From the NCBI RefSeq assembly GCF_029960645.1, contig NZ_JASBQY010000001.1, positions 269,641 to 333,640 on the forward strand: 64,000 bases of DNA. Direction: 5' to 3'. The translations under genes were made by a program, and so were the position numbers. This DNA is from Arthrobacter sp. AL12 (GTDB taxonomy: Bacteria > Actinomycetota > Actinomycetes > Actinomycetales > Micrococcaceae). Below the pieces are notes generated by a model. The model saw only the letters and a list, made by a program, of their open reading frames with translations. It was not told the origin of the DNA and searched no databases. Positions 16,925 through 26,282 of the stretch are shown one piece after another; position 1 is the first letter of the stretch; each line of letters begins with the position of its first letter.

Positions 16925-17896
16925 ATGGGCAGTGTCGTGGAAATGACCGGCGTCGTAAAGCGTTTCGGGGCCGTAACGGCCCTGGACGGACTGGATTTCG
17001 AGGTGGCGGCCGGCGAGGTGCACGGCTTCCTCGGCCCCAACGGATCCGGCAAGTCCACGACCTTACGGCTCCTGCTGGGGCTGTTGAGGGCGAGCGCGGG
17101 GTCCATCCGGGTGCTGGGACTGGACCCCTGGCGCGAGGTGGCGACCCTGCACCGGCGGCTGGCGTATGTCCCCGGGGACGTGGCCCTCTGGCCGAACCTG
17201 ACCGGCGGCGAAGTGATCGACCTGCTCGGCCGGCTGCAGGGCGGCCAGGACCGGGCGCGCCGCGGCCGGCTCCTGGAACTGTTCGAGCTGGACCCCACAA
17301 AGAAGTCACGCACCTACTCCAAGGGAAACCGGCAGAAAGTGGCCCTCGTGGCTGCCCTGGCCACGGACGCCGAGCTGTTCCTGCTGGACGAGCCGACGAG
17401 CGGCCTGGACCCGTTGATGGAGGACGCGTTCCGCGGCTGCGTCCGGGAACTGCGCGCGCAGGGGCGCACCGTGGTGCTGAGCAGCCACATCCTCAGCGAG
17501 GCCGAGGCGCTCTCGGACCGGGTCAGCATTATCCGCGCCGGCAAGGTGGTGGAAACCGGCCCGCTGGAGCAGCTGCGGCACCTCACCCGCACCTCGGTCA
17601 CCGCCGACGTCGCCGCGGTGCCCCCAGGTCTCGAGCTCCTGCCCGGCGTCCACGACGTCGTCGTGACGGACCACCGGGTCAGCGCGCAGGTCGAGCCTGC
17701 CGGGCTGACCCACCTGATGCAGGCGCTGATGACGGCGGGACTGACGTCCCTCACCAGCCAGCCGCCGACGCTGGAGGACCTGTTCCTGCGCCACTACGGC
17801 GACATCGCCGCCGGGGTTCCGGCCGCGGCCATCGGCACCGCGCCCGGCGGGCCCGGCTCCCCGGGGCGGGGCGGACGGCAGGCCGGCGATGCCTGA
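16925..17896 (+). CDS. ABC-2 exporter ATP-binding protein
   Basis: A 323-aa ATPase subunit of a drug/polyketide-type exporter. Walker [10 protein letters not shown] is at about 37-45. The ABC signature is degenerate ([11 protein letters not shown] instead of LSGGQ), Walker B and D-loop are [12 protein letters not shown], and the H-loop is LSSHIL. The C-terminal 100 residues form the DrrA-like extension and end in a Gly/Pro-rich tail. The ATG is set by TACCTT 7 nt upstream (a leaderless promoter); upstream extension has no conservation. The next gene overlaps by 8 nt and encodes its membrane partner. Confidence 0.92.
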   Translation: MGSVVEMTGVVKRFGAVTALDGLDFEVAAGEVHGFLGPNGSGKSTTLRLLLGLLRASAGSIRVLGLDPWREVATLHRRLAYVPGDVALWPNLTGGEVIDLLGRLQGGQDRARRGRLLELFELDPTKKSRTYSKGNRQKVALVAALATDAELFLLDEPTSGLDPLMEDAFRGCVRELRAQGRTVVLSSHILSEAEALSDRVSIIRAGKVVETGPLEQLRHLTRTSVTADVAAVPPGLELLPGVHDVVVTDHRVSAQVEPAGLTHLMQALMTAGLTSLTSQPPTLEDLFLRHYGDIAAGVPAAAIGTAPGGPGSPGRGGRQAGDA

Positions 17897-19481
17897 GACC
17901 CTGGCCGGGACGGGCGTCCTGATTCGGCTCGGACTGCGGCGGGACCGCTGGCTGCTTCCGGTCTGGATCCTCGGCTTTGCCCTGATCGCCTATTCGACAG
18001 CGCTGGCCGGGGCCGAGCTGTATCCGGACACGGCGAGCCGGGTCGAGGCCTCCACCGTGCTGAACGCGACAGCCTCGATGGTGGCCCTGTTCGGGCGGAT
18101 CTACGATCCGGCCTCCATCGGTGCGCTCTCGCTGATCAAATACACCGCATTTATGACCGCCATCCTCGCCATCCTCATGGTCATCCTCGCCATCCGGCAC
18201 ACCCGCAGCGACGAGGAGACCGGACGCTTGGAACTGCTCGGCGGCGGCCGGCTGGGCCGTGACGCCCCGCTGGCGGCCGCGCTCATCATCAGCCTCGGCG
18301 CCAATGTGGTCCTCGGCCTGCTTTCGGCGGCCGCGCTGGCGGCCGGCGGGTTGCCGGCCGTCGGCTCTCTCGCCTTCGGGTTGGGCTGGGCTGCCACGGG
18401 GATGGCTTTCAGCGCCGCGGCGGGACTGGCGGCCCAGCTGACCGCCAGTTCCCGGGCCGCGACCGGGTTCAGCATCAGCTTCGTGGCCGTCACCTATGCG
18501 CTACGCGCTGTCGGCGACCTGGCCGAACCGGGCCCCTCGGTGCTCTCCTGGCTGTCCCCCATCGGGTGGAACCAGCAGATCCGGGCGTTCGCCGGGGACC
18601 GCTGGTGGGTGCTGGTACTGCCCACGGCCCTGTGCCTCGTGCTGGTCCCGGCGGCGTTTGTGCTCCGTGCCCGGCGCGACCTTGGCGCCGGGCTCCGCCC
18701 TGAGCGCCCCGGCCCGGCGGCCGGCTCCCTCGCCGGCGTCTGGGACCTGGCCGTGCGGCTGCAGTACCGGGTGCTGCTGGCCTGGGTGGTGGCGTTCGTG
18801 GTGTTCGGCGTCGTGATCGGAACCCTCGCCAGCAACGTAGCTGAGCTGCTGGCCTCGCCGAACGCGCAGGACCTGATCAAGCTGATGGGCGGCCAGCAGG
18901 CCCTGACGGACGCCTTCCTGGCCGCGGAGATCAGCATCATGGGGGTGCTCGCGGCCGCCTATGGGGTGTCCTCCGCCAACCACCTGCGCAGCGAGGAGGC
19001 CGCGGGCCACACCGAAGCCGTGCTGGGAACGGCGGCCACCCGGGTCCGCTGGGCGAGCAGCCACTTCGTCTTTGCCCTGGCGGGGGTCGCTTCGCTGCTG
19101 CTGCTGGCGGGGGTATCGATCGGGGCCGGGGCCGCTGCCGCCGTCAGCGACCCCGCCGTGGTGGGCCGCAGCACCGTGGCCGCCCTCGCGCAGGTCCCCG
19201 CCGCCTGGGTCGTGACCAGCGTGGCGCTGGCGGTGTTTGGCTGGGCGCCGCGGCTGGCCGGAGCGGTCTGGGGTCTCCTGCTGGCCCTCGTCGCGCTGGG
19301 CGAATTCGGGGTGCTGTGGAACGCCCCCGAGTGGCTGATGGACCTCTCCCCGTTCCGGCACTCCCCGCTGCTCCCGGTGGGCGCCGCTGACATGCCGGCG
19401 CTGGTGGCCCTCACCATGGCCGCGGCGGGCCTGGCAGCGCTGGGCTATTCCGGCTGGCGCCGCCGCGATCTCGCAGCCTAG
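17889..19481 (+). CDS. ABC-2 exporter permease (polyketide-antibiotic type)
   Basis: A 530-aa integral membrane protein with about 12 hydrophobic segments, arranged as two similar six-helix halves (each starts with a helix after a Leu/Arg-rich amphipathic stretch, about residues 10-250 and 285-530). It matches the actinobacterial anibiotic-exporter permease family (COG3559-like). It overlaps its ATPase gene by 8 nt. The transported compound is unknown; a role in self-protection or lipid export is inference. Confidence 0.88.
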   Translation: MPETLAGTGVLIRLGLRRDRWLLPVWILGFALIAYSTALAGAELYPDTASRVEASTVLNATASMVALFGRIYDPASIGALSLIKYTAFMTAILAILMVILAIRHTRSDEETGRLELLGGGRLGRDAPLAAALIISLGANVVLGLLSAAALAAGGLPAVGSLAFGLGWAATGMAFSAAAGLAAQLTASSRAATGFSISFVAVTYALRAVGDLAEPGPSVLSWLSPIGWNQQIRAFAGDRWWVLVLPTALCLVLVPAAFVLRARRDLGAGLRPERPGPAAGSLAGVWDLAVRLQYRVLLAWVVAFVVFGVVIGTLASNVAELLASPNAQDLIKLMGGQQALTDAFLAAEISIMGVLAAAYGVSSANHLRSEEAAGHTEAVLGTAATRVRWASSHFVFALAGVASLLLLAGVSIGAGAAAAVSDPAVVGRSTVAALAQVPAAWVVTSVALAVFGWAPRLAGAVWGLLLALVALGEFGVLWNAPEWLMDLSPFRHSPLLPVGAADMPALVALTMAAAGLAALGYSGWRRRDLAA

Positions 19482-19513
19482 GCGTAATTTCCCCTGGCAG
19501 GGCGGGGGCCGGC

Positions 19514-20413
19514 TCAGCGGCGGCTCCGGGTGCGGGCCGACAGCTGGGCGAGGACCTGCGCGGGCCGGTTCGTGGTGATCTCGTGGATCCCCAGCTCCTG
19601 GCAGAGCGCGACGTCGTCTTCCGAATCCACGGTCCACACCCGGAACCGGCGGCCCGAGTTCAGCCAGCGCCGGATGGTCCGGGAATGGCCGCGGACGTAG
19701 TCGATGCCCGGACCGGCCAGCCCGGTCTCGCAGTCGTCCAGGATCCGCTCGGCCTCGGTTTGGGCCGCCTTCATGAGGTTCGCGAGCGCCCCGCCGGTAA
19801 TCGCCCCGAGGCCTAGCTCCTCGCGGAGCTCCAGGACGTTGACGTCGTCCACGAGCTGGCACACAGCGGCGGACGGGACTGTTTTCAGCAGGTGCTTCAC
19901 CGAATCCGGGCTGAAGCTCATGAAGGACACCGTGATGTTGCCGAGCCGTGACGTCGCCGGGTCCCAGCCCTGGTACCGGAGGACTTCCAGGACCCGGTCC
20001 TCCAGCTTGAGCTGGAAGGGACTGGGGTGCTTGAGTTCAATCGCCAGGCCGATCTGCCGGCCCGCGGACTGCAGCAGGACCAGCAGTTCCGGAAGCGTCA
20101 GCAGCTGGGTGGACCTGGCGCCGTATTCGTCCGGGATCCTGGCGCCCTTCCAGGAGGAAAAGTCCAGCTGCCGGAGCTCGTTGAGGGTCCGGTCCGCGAC
20201 CGGGCCGGTCCCGTCGGAGGTGCGGTCCAGGTTGGCGTCGTGCAGGAGCACCGCGTGCTGGTCCCGGGTGAGATGGATGTCGCACTCCACGCCATCGGCG
20301 CCGTCGGCGATGGCCTGCAGGTAGGCGGCCCGGGTGTGCTCGGCGAACGCCTCGCTTGAACCGCGGTGGGCGTAGACCAGCGGACGGGTTGCGGCGGACT
20401 CGTCAGTCGTCAT
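19514..20413 (-). CDS. Glycerophosphodiester phosphodiesterase
   Basis: A 299-aa TIM-barrel phosphodiesterase that hydrolyses glycerophosphodiesters to glycerol 3-phosphate and an alcohol. The N-terminal AHRGSSEAFAEHT gives the catalytic His and Arg, VECDIHLTRDQHAVLLHDANLDRTSDG gives the metal ligands and second His, and LAIELKHP holds the conserved Glu/Lys pair. No signal peptide, so it is cytosolic. Transcribed from a leaderless promoter (TAACGT, 6 nt, ATG) that faces the DUF445 promoter 26 bp away. Confidence 0.92.
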   Translation of the reverse strand: MTTDESAATRPLVYAHRGSSEAFAEHTRAAYLQAIADGADGVECDIHLTRDQHAVLLHDANLDRTSDGTGPVADRTLNELRQLDFSSWKGARIPDEYGARSTQLLTLPELLVLLQSAGRQIGLAIELKHPSPFQLKLEDRVLEVLRYQGWDPATSRLGNITVSFMSFSPDSVKHLLKTVPSAAVCQLVDDVNVLELREELGLGAITGGALANLMKAAQTEAERILDDCETGLAGPGIDYVRGHSRTIRRWLNSGRRFRVWTVDSEDDVALCQELGIHEITTNRPAQVLAQLSARTRSRR

Positions 20414-20419
20414 GCTGCC

Positions 20420-20457
20420 ACGTTAGCCGACAGCCGCTGCCCAAGCGGGGCTAGGCT
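20420..20457. promoter_or_regulatory. Back-to-back leaderless promoters
   Basis: Two outward -10 elements within 38 bp: TAACGT on the minus strand (20425-20420, then 6 nt, then the GDPD ATG) and TAGGCT on the plus strand (20452-20457, then 6 nt, then the DUF445 ATG). The two start codons are 50 bp apart, so the -35 regions must interleave and the promoters probably compete. Confidence 0.6.
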
Positions 20458-20463
20458 GGGCAC

Positions 20464-21801
20464 ATGCAGGTGAATACTGAGCCAAGTACCCGTCCGGAAG
20501 GCCACAGCGGCGCCGGAGCCGCCGTGGCCGGCGGTGCCGCCCGCCGCCACACCGTGTCCGCCGGCGACGCCGAGAAGGCCTCCGCGCTGCGGAAAATGAA
20601 GCTGCTGGCGCTCTCGCTGCTGGTCCTGATGGCGATCATCTTTGTGGTCGCTTTCGCCCTGCAGAAGCAGTACCCCTGGCTCGAATACGTCCGGGCCGCG
20701 GCCGAGGGCGGCATGGTCGGTGCCCTCGCGGACTGGTTCGCGGTGACGGCGCTGTTCAAGTACCCGATGGGCCTCAAAATCCCGCACACCGCCATCATCC
20801 CGCAGCGCAAGGACCAGATCGGCGCGTCGCTGGGCGAATTCGTGGAGACCAACTTCCTCTCCGAGCAGGTGGTCCAGGAAAAACTGGCCTCGGTCGACAT
20901 CGCCCGGAAGGCCGGGGCCTGGCTCTCCGGGTCCGGCGGCGCCGAGCGCGTCGCCAAGGAAGGCGCCGCCGTCCTCCGCGGCGCCTTTACCGTCCTCAAC
21001 GACGACGACGTCCAGGCCGTGATCGAGGGAATGGTCCGCCGGCATCTGCTCGCTCCGCCGTGGGGTCCGCCGGTGGGCCGGGTCGCCCAGCGGATCTTCG
21101 AGGACGGGCACCACCACGCCCTGGTGGACGTGCTCGTGGACCGCACCGTGGACTGGGTGCGGGACAACCAGGACACCGTCAACCGGCTGGTCACCGACCG
21201 TTCCCCGACGTGGGTGCCCTCCTTCGTGGACGGGCTCGTGGGCGACAAGGTCTACGTGGAGATCCTGAAGTTCACCCGCGCCGTGCAGTCCGACCCCCAG
21301 CACCAGGTCCGCCTGTCGATCGATAAGTACCTCAAGGACCTCGCCCAGGACCTTCAGCATGATCCGGTGATGATCGCCCGGGCCGAAGGCATCAAGGCCC
21401 AGGTCCTGGGCGATCCCGAGATCCGGGAGCTCGCCTCCCGCACCTGGGGGACCATCAAGGCCGCGCTGCTCTCCGCCGTCGACGATCCGCACAGCGAGCT
21501 GACCGTGCGGTTCAAAGCCGCAGTGCATGACTTCGGCACCCGGCTGGTGGTTGACCCCGAGCTGGCCGGCAAGGTGAACAAGTGGATCGGGGACGCCGCA
21601 GGGTACCTCGTGAAGACGTACCGCTCGGACATCGCGGGCGTGATCACCGATACCGTGGCCCGCTGGGATGCCGAGGAGACCTCGCAGAAGATCGAACTCC
21701 AGATCGGCAAGGACCTGCAGTTCATCCGGATCAACGGCACCGTCGTGGGCGCGCTCGCCGGGCTCGCGATCTTTGCGGTGGCGCATCTGGCCTTCGGCTG
21801 A
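20464..21801 (+). CDS. DUF445 domain membrane-associated protein
   Basis: A 445-aa protein of the DUF445 (COG2733) family. A Gly/Ala-rich N terminus is followed by a membrane helix (about 44-63), the signature AAAEGGMVGALADWFAVTALF, a long helical central domain, and a C-terminal membrane helix (GTVVGALAGLAIFAVAHLAF). The family function is unknown; a Bacillus homologue (YheB) is also uncharacterised. Leaderless start: TAGGCT then 6 nt then ATG. Confidence 0.88.
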   Translation: MQVNTEPSTRPEGHSGAGAAVAGGAARRHTVSAGDAEKASALRKMKLLALSLLVLMAIIFVVAFALQKQYPWLEYVRAAAEGGMVGALADWFAVTALFKYPMGLKIPHTAIIPQRKDQIGASLGEFVETNFLSEQVVQEKLASVDIARKAGAWLSGSGGAERVAKEGAAVLRGAFTVLNDDDVQAVIEGMVRRHLLAPPWGPPVGRVAQRIFEDGHHHALVDVLVDRTVDWVRDNQDTVNRLVTDRSPTWVPSFVDGLVGDKVYVEILKFTRAVQSDPQHQVRLSIDKYLKDLAQDLQHDPVMIARAEGIKAQVLGDPEIRELASRTWGTIKAALLSAVDDPHSELTVRFKAAVHDFGTRLVVDPELAGKVNKWIGDAAGYLVKTYRSDIAGVITDTVARWDAEETSQKIELQIGKDLQFIRINGTVVGALAGLAIFAVAHLAFG

Positions 21802-21818
21802 CCCTCCGGTGCTCCCGT

Positions 21819-23039
21819 CTAGGCGGCGACCTTCGCCTTGGTCCGGCCCGGGACGGCGAAGATCGTGAAGGCCAGCGCGGCGAGGGCAGTGAAAACCAGC
21901 AGCAGCAACCCGATCGAGTAGCTGTGCGTCGCGGGGTCATAGGTCGCTCCCATGATCAGCGGCGGGAAGTAGCCGCCGAGGCCGCCGGCGGCGCTGACCA
22001 CGCCGCTGATGCTGCCGACTTTCCCCGGCGGGGCGAGCACGCCCACCCAGGCGAACACCCCGCCCGTCCCGAGTCCCAGCGCCGCCGCCATGGCGACGAA
22101 GGTCAGGCCGGCGGGGACCTCGCCGTCGGGCTGCAGGTTCACCACCCACCCGAGGACGGCGACACCGGCCAGTGAGGTGATCACCACGGACTTGGGGCCG
22201 AACCTGTCCGCAAGCACGCCGCCCACCGGCCGTGCCAGCACGGCTGCCAGCGCGAAGCCGGCGGTGCGGGCCCCGGCGCCGCTCGGGTCGAAGCTGTAGA
22301 CGTCGCGGAGGTAGGTGGGCAGGTACGTGGCGAAGGAGACGAAGCCGCCGAAGACCACGGCGTAGAGGAAGCACATCTTCCAGGTGATCGGGGTCTTCAC
22401 GGCGTCGAGCAGCTTGGGCAGGACGGGGAGGTTGTTGCGCGTCCAGCCCGGGGCTTCCTTCATCAGGAACCAAACCAGGGCCGCCATGACCGCGAGGATC
22501 CCGGCGATCAGCAGGTGCGTGGGGAAGTAGCCGATCCCGGCGACCAGCCGCGGGTTCAGGAACGCGGCCAGCGCCGTGCCGCCCATCCCGGCGCCAAAGA
22601 CGCCGGTGGCGAAGCCGCGCCGGGAGGGTTCGTACCAGGCGCTGACGAAGGGGATCCCGACGGCGAAGACCGTTCCGGCGACGCCCAGCAGCAGCCCGGC
22701 CCCCAGCACCAGGGCAAAGGAACCGAGGAGCCCGCCGACCGCCACAAGCAGGATCGGGAGGATGGAGGCCAGCAGCACGAAGGTGAACATGGCCCGGCCG
22801 CCGTACCGGTCCGTCAGGGTGCCGACGACGATCCGGCCAAGCGCGCCGACGAACACGGGCATCGCCACGAGCACGCCGGTGGCGGCCGGGGTGAGTTGGA
22901 GGGTCTGTGTGTAGAAGGCGCCGAGGGTGGCCACCGAGTTCCAGGCCCAGAACCCGACCACCGACGCCGAGGTGGCGAGCACGAGGTTCAGGGTCCGCCC
23001 GGCGGGGGCGCCCGACGGAAGGGGCTCGGATCCGGCCAC
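21819..23039 (-). CDS. narK: Nitrate/nitrite MFS transporter
   Basis: A 406-aa major facilitator with about 12 helices, of the nitrate/nitrite porter type (VGFWAWNSVATLG start; GTLTDRYGGRAMF between helices 2 and 3; GAGMGGTALAAFLNPRL nitrate-signature-like helix; second-half GGVFAWVGVLAPPGKVGSISGVVSAAGGLGGYFPP). It should import nitrate for, and export nitrite from, the adjacent reductase. Start: GTG at 23039 with AGAGGA at good spacing; 50 nt after narI, so it is the last gene of the nar operon. Confidence 0.92.
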   Translation of the reverse strand: MAGSEPLPSGAPAGRTLNLVLATSASVVGFWAWNSVATLGAFYTQTLQLTPAATGVLVAMPVFVGALGRIVVGTLTDRYGGRAMFTFVLLASILPILLVAVGGLLGSFALVLGAGLLLGVAGTVFAVGIPFVSAWYEPSRRGFATGVFGAGMGGTALAAFLNPRLVAGIGYFPTHLLIAGILAVMAALVWFLMKEAPGWTRNNLPVLPKLLDAVKTPITWKMCFLYAVVFGGFVSFATYLPTYLRDVYSFDPSGAGARTAGFALAAVLARPVGGVLADRFGPKSVVITSLAGVAVLGWVVNLQPDGEVPAGLTFVAMAAALGLGTGGVFAWVGVLAPPGKVGSISGVVSAAGGLGGYFPPLIMGATYDPATHSYSIGLLLLVFTALAALAFTIFAVPGRTKAKVAA

Positions 23040-23089
23040 TGGTGGTCCTCTCAGTTCGACATCGGTGGTGCGCCGGGCTGCGGCCCGGC

Positions 23090-23926
23090 TCACCGGTTGC
23101 GGGTGTCCCGGTCGCGGGTTCCGACGGCGGACCAGCCGCGGCGGGCCGCGACATTGGCGGCCCGTCGCGGTGCCGGGGCTCCTGCCTTGCTGCCGCCCCG
23201 GTCCCGGTCCCGGGAGCGGTAGACGATGTAGGGACGGAACAGGTAGTGGAACGGGGCGGTAAAGGCGTGGACCAGCCTGGTGAAGGGCCAGATCATGAAC
23301 AGCGCCATGCCCACGAGGGTGTGCAGGTGGAAGGAGAACGGCGCGGCCGCCATGGCCGCCAGGTCCGGCTGGAAGACGAACAGGGAGCGGAACCACGGGG
23401 CCACCGTCTCGCGGTAGTTGTGCCCGTGCCCGCCCTCGAAGACACTGGCCAGGGTGGTCCACAGGCCGAACACGATGGCGGCGGTCAGCACCACGTACAT
23501 GGTCTTGTCGTTCCTGGTGGTGGCCATAAAGACCGGCCCGGTGGTGCGGCGGCGGTAGATCAGCAGCAGAATCCCGCCCAGGGTCCCCACCCCCGCAATG
23601 CCGCCCACGAACAGAGCGTTGAAGTGGTAGAAGTCCTGGCTCATGCCCACCGCCTGGGTCCAGGCCATCGGGATGACCAGGCCAAAGAAGTGACCGGCGA
23701 TCACGGCGAGCAGGCCGAAGTGGAACAAGGGTGAGGCGATCCGCAGCAGCCGCGACTCGTAGAGCTGGGAGGACCGGGTGGTCCAACCGAACTGGTCATA
23801 CCTGTAGCGCCAGATAAGGCCGCCGATCAGCACAACGACCATGACGTATGGCAGGACGCCCCAGAGCACGATGTCCAGGGCGGAGAGTTCGACGGCGGCT
23901 CCGGGCTCGGTTTCGGACACCAGCAT
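23090..23926 (-). CDS. narI: Respiratory nitrate reductase gamma subunit (cytochrome b)
   Basis: A 278-aa membrane subunit that takes electrons from menaquinol. About five helices; haem-ligating His candidates are in PLFHFGLLAVIAGHFFG and, towards the end, in FSFHLHTLVGMALFMIWPFTRLVHAF. A basic C-terminal tail of about 45 residues is longer than in E. coli NarI. Two nt downstream of narJ; the RBS is a run of G. Confidence 0.95.
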   Translation of the reverse strand: MLVSETEPGAAVELSALDIVLWGVLPYVMVVVLIGGLIWRYRYDQFGWTTRSSQLYESRLLRIASPLFHFGLLAVIAGHFFGLVIPMAWTQAVGMSQDFYHFNALFVGGIAGVGTLGGILLLIYRRRTTGPVFMATTRNDKTMYVVLTAAIVFGLWTTLASVFEGGHGHNYRETVAPWFRSLFVFQPDLAAMAAAPFSFHLHTLVGMALFMIWPFTRLVHAFTAPFHYLFRPYIVYRSRDRDRGGSKAGAPAPRRAANVAARRGWSAVGTRDRDTRNR

Positions 23927-23928
23927 TC

Positions 23929-24549
23929 TCAGGCCCCCTTCACGGGCAGCAGCCGCGGATCGTACGGGTCCAGGCCGACCGCTTCGGTGGGCGGACCGTA
24001 GCCGGCCATCCGCATCACGGCCTGCTCGTCGGCCGGCGATTTGCCGGGCAGCGTGGCGCAGATGGCCTGCACGATCCGGGCGTGCGGGAGCTTGTCCCGG
24101 AGCAGCCCGAACCGGAGCATCTCCAGGCTCGCCCGGAAGCGGGTCAGCAACTCGCGGCCGGCGGCGAGGTCCACGAGTGCGGCGTATTCCAGCACCATCG
24201 GCAGGTAGTCGGGCAGTTCCCCGTGGGTGTCCACCAGGATGTCACTTTGCCGGTAGGTTTTCTTGAAGTTGCCCAGGACTTCGCCGCGGCGCCGGGTGTC
24301 CCCGTCCGTCCAGTAGGACAGGTGCAGGGCGTGGCGCTTGCCGAGGTCGAACTCGCGCACGTACTGGGCCTGGCTCTCCATCGGCGGTGTTGATTCCAGT
24401 GCATCCAGCACCTCCTGGAAGTCCGCGGCGGCGCCGCGGAACTCGGCCAGCGCGGCCCGCATGAGCGGGACCTTGCCGATCAGGTCCTCGTCCGGGTAGG
24501 ACAGGCACCAGGACGCCGCGAGGTAGACCACCTGCTCGCGGCGGCTCAC
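23929..24549 (-). CDS. narJ: Nitrate reductase molybdenum cofactor assembly chaperone
   Basis: A 206-aa cytosolic TorD/NarJ-family chaperone that inserts the molybdenum cofactor into NarG and delays membrane docking. It has the typical LSYPDEDL start, YVREFDLGKRHALHLSYWTDGDTRRRG core and DTHGELPDYLPMVLEYAAL motif. The GTG start overlaps the narH stop codon by 4 nt (GTGA). Confidence 0.95.
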   Translation of the reverse strand: MSRREQVVYLAASWCLSYPDEDLIGKVPLMRAALAEFRGAAADFQEVLDALESTPPMESQAQYVREFDLGKRHALHLSYWTDGDTRRRGEVLGNFKKTYRQSDILVDTHGELPDYLPMVLEYAALVDLAAGRELLTRFRASLEMLRFGLLRDKLPHARIVQAICATLPGKSPADEQAVMRMAGYGPPTEAVGLDPYDPRLLPVKGA

Positions 24550-26282
24550 AACCGCTCCCCCTCGGCCGGGGTGCCCCGACCGGACGGCGCGGGTCGCTTT
24601 TCCGGCAACAGCGCCTTTTCCGGGAACGCCGCCTTCTCCGGGAACAGCCCGGCGGGGGCCCCCGTCCCGTCCCAGTTCAGCAGGTTCACCCGGCCGCGCA
24701 GGGTGGTTTCGCCGGGCGCCGCGTCGGAGGTCTGCCGGTCGCGCAGTGCGTTGAAGGTCTCCACCGCCACCGGGACGGGCCGGCCGCTGGCCTCGCCGAA
24801 CGGTGCGGAATCCTGCATGCCCGGTCCGCCCTCGAAGTCCAGCGAGCAGCCCATCTCCTCCAGGTCATGGGCCTGTTCCACGTGGGCCTTGGGGATGACG
24901 TACCGTTCCTCGTATTTCGCGATCGCCATCAGCCGGTACATCTCGTACATCGTCTGGCTGTCCATGCCCACGGACTCGGGGATGGAGTCGTCGGGGTCGT
25001 TGCCGAGGCTGATGCCGCGCATGAAGGAGCGCATGGCGGCGAGTTTCTTCAGCACCGCGGTGACCCGGTCCGCGTCACCGGCGGTGAAGAGTTCCGCGAG
25101 GTATTCCACCGGGATGCGCAGCGCGTCGATGGCGCCGAAGAGGTTGCCGGAGTCCTCGCCGTCGTGCCCCTGGTCGCGCAGCAGGTCCACCACGGGCGAG
25201 AGCGGCGGCACATACCAGACCATCGGCATGGTCCGGTATTCGGGGTGCAGCGGCAGGGCCACCTTGTAGACCTTGGCCAGGGCGTACACCGGCGAGCGCC
25301 GCGCGGCGTCAATCCAGTCCGCCGGGATGCCCTGGGCGCGGGCTTCGGCCTGGACGGCGGGGTCGTTCGGGTCCAGCAGCACGTCCATCTGGGCGTCATA
25401 GAGTTCCCGGGGGTCTGTGACGGACGCCGCGGCCGTGACGGCGTCGGCGTCGTACAGGAACAGCCCCAGGTACCGCAGCCGGCCCACGCAGGTCTCCGAG
25501 CAGACCGTTGGCAGTCCCACCTCCACCCGCGGGTAGCAGAAGGTGCACTTCTCGGCCTTGCCGGTCTTGTGGTTGAAGTAGATCTTCTTGTACGGGCAGC
25601 CGGTAACGCACTGCCGCCAGCCGCGGCATTTGTCCTGGTCCACCAGGACGATCCCGTCCTCCACGCGCTTGTAGATCGCGCCGGAGGGGCAGGAGGCCAT
25701 ACAGGAGGGGTTCAGGCAGTGTTCGCAGATCCGCGGGAGGTAGAACATGAAGGTCTGCTCGTAGGCGAACTTGATCTTGTCCTCGGATTCCCGCCGGACC
25801 TTTTCCACGATCGGATCCAGGTGCCCGTGCTCGGTGGAACCGCCCAGGTCATCGTCCCAGTTCGCCGACCAGGTGATCTTGGTGTCCTTCCCGGTGATCA
25901 GTGACTTGGGCCGGGCCACCGGGAAATCGTCGCCCAGGGGCGCGTCCACGAGGGTCTTGTAGTCGTAGGTCCAGGGCTCGTAGTAGTCCTTGAGCTCGGG
26001 CTGGACCGGGCTGGCGAAGATCCCGAAGAGCTTCTTGACCCGGCCGCCGGCCTTGAGGACCAGCTTGCCGCGTTTGTTCAGCACCCAGCCGCCCTGCCAC
26101 TTGTCCTGGTCCTCGTAGCGGCGCGGATACCCCTGCCCGGGGCGGGTTTCGACGTTGTTGAACCAGACGTACTCGGTGCCCGCACGGTTGGTCCAGGCCT
26201 GCTTGCAGGTCACGGAGCAGGTGTGGCAGCCGATGCATTTGTCCAGGTTCATGACCATGCCCATTTGAGCCATAACACGCAT
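24546..26282 (-). CDS. narH: Respiratory nitrate reductase beta subunit (Fe-S)
   Basis: A 578-aa electron-transfer subunit with four cysteine clusters: CIGCHTCSVTC near the N terminus, CEHCLNPSCMASCPSG, CRGWRQCVTGC (the Trp-containing [3Fe-4S] motif), and CTFCYPRVEVGLPTVCSETC. It carries electrons from NarI haem to NarG. It is about 65 residues longer than E. coli NarH; the extra is a C-terminal tail with three copies of a six-residue unit ending PEK, encoded by an 18-nt DNA repeat (24597-24650). The ATG shares one base with the narG stop. Confidence 0.97.
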   Translation of the reverse strand: MRVMAQMGMVMNLDKCIGCHTCSVTCKQAWTNRAGTEYVWFNNVETRPGQGYPRRYEDQDKWQGGWVLNKRGKLVLKAGGRVKKLFGIFASPVQPELKDYYEPWTYDYKTLVDAPLGDDFPVARPKSLITGKDTKITWSANWDDDLGGSTEHGHLDPIVEKVRRESEDKIKFAYEQTFMFYLPRICEHCLNPSCMASCPSGAIYKRVEDGIVLVDQDKCRGWRQCVTGCPYKKIYFNHKTGKAEKCTFCYPRVEVGLPTVCSETCVGRLRYLGLFLYDADAVTAAASVTDPRELYDAQMDVLLDPNDPAVQAEARAQGIPADWIDAARRSPVYALAKVYKVALPLHPEYRTMPMVWYVPPLSPVVDLLRDQGHDGEDSGNLFGAIDALRIPVEYLAELFTAGDADRVTAVLKKLAAMRSFMRGISLGNDPDDSIPESVGMDSQTMYEMYRLMAIAKYEERYVIPKAHVEQAHDLEEMGCSLDFEGGPGMQDSAPFGEASGRPVPVAVETFNALRDRQTSDAAPGETTLRGRVNLLNWDGTGAPAGLFPEKAAFPEKALLPEKRPAPSGRGTPAEGERL

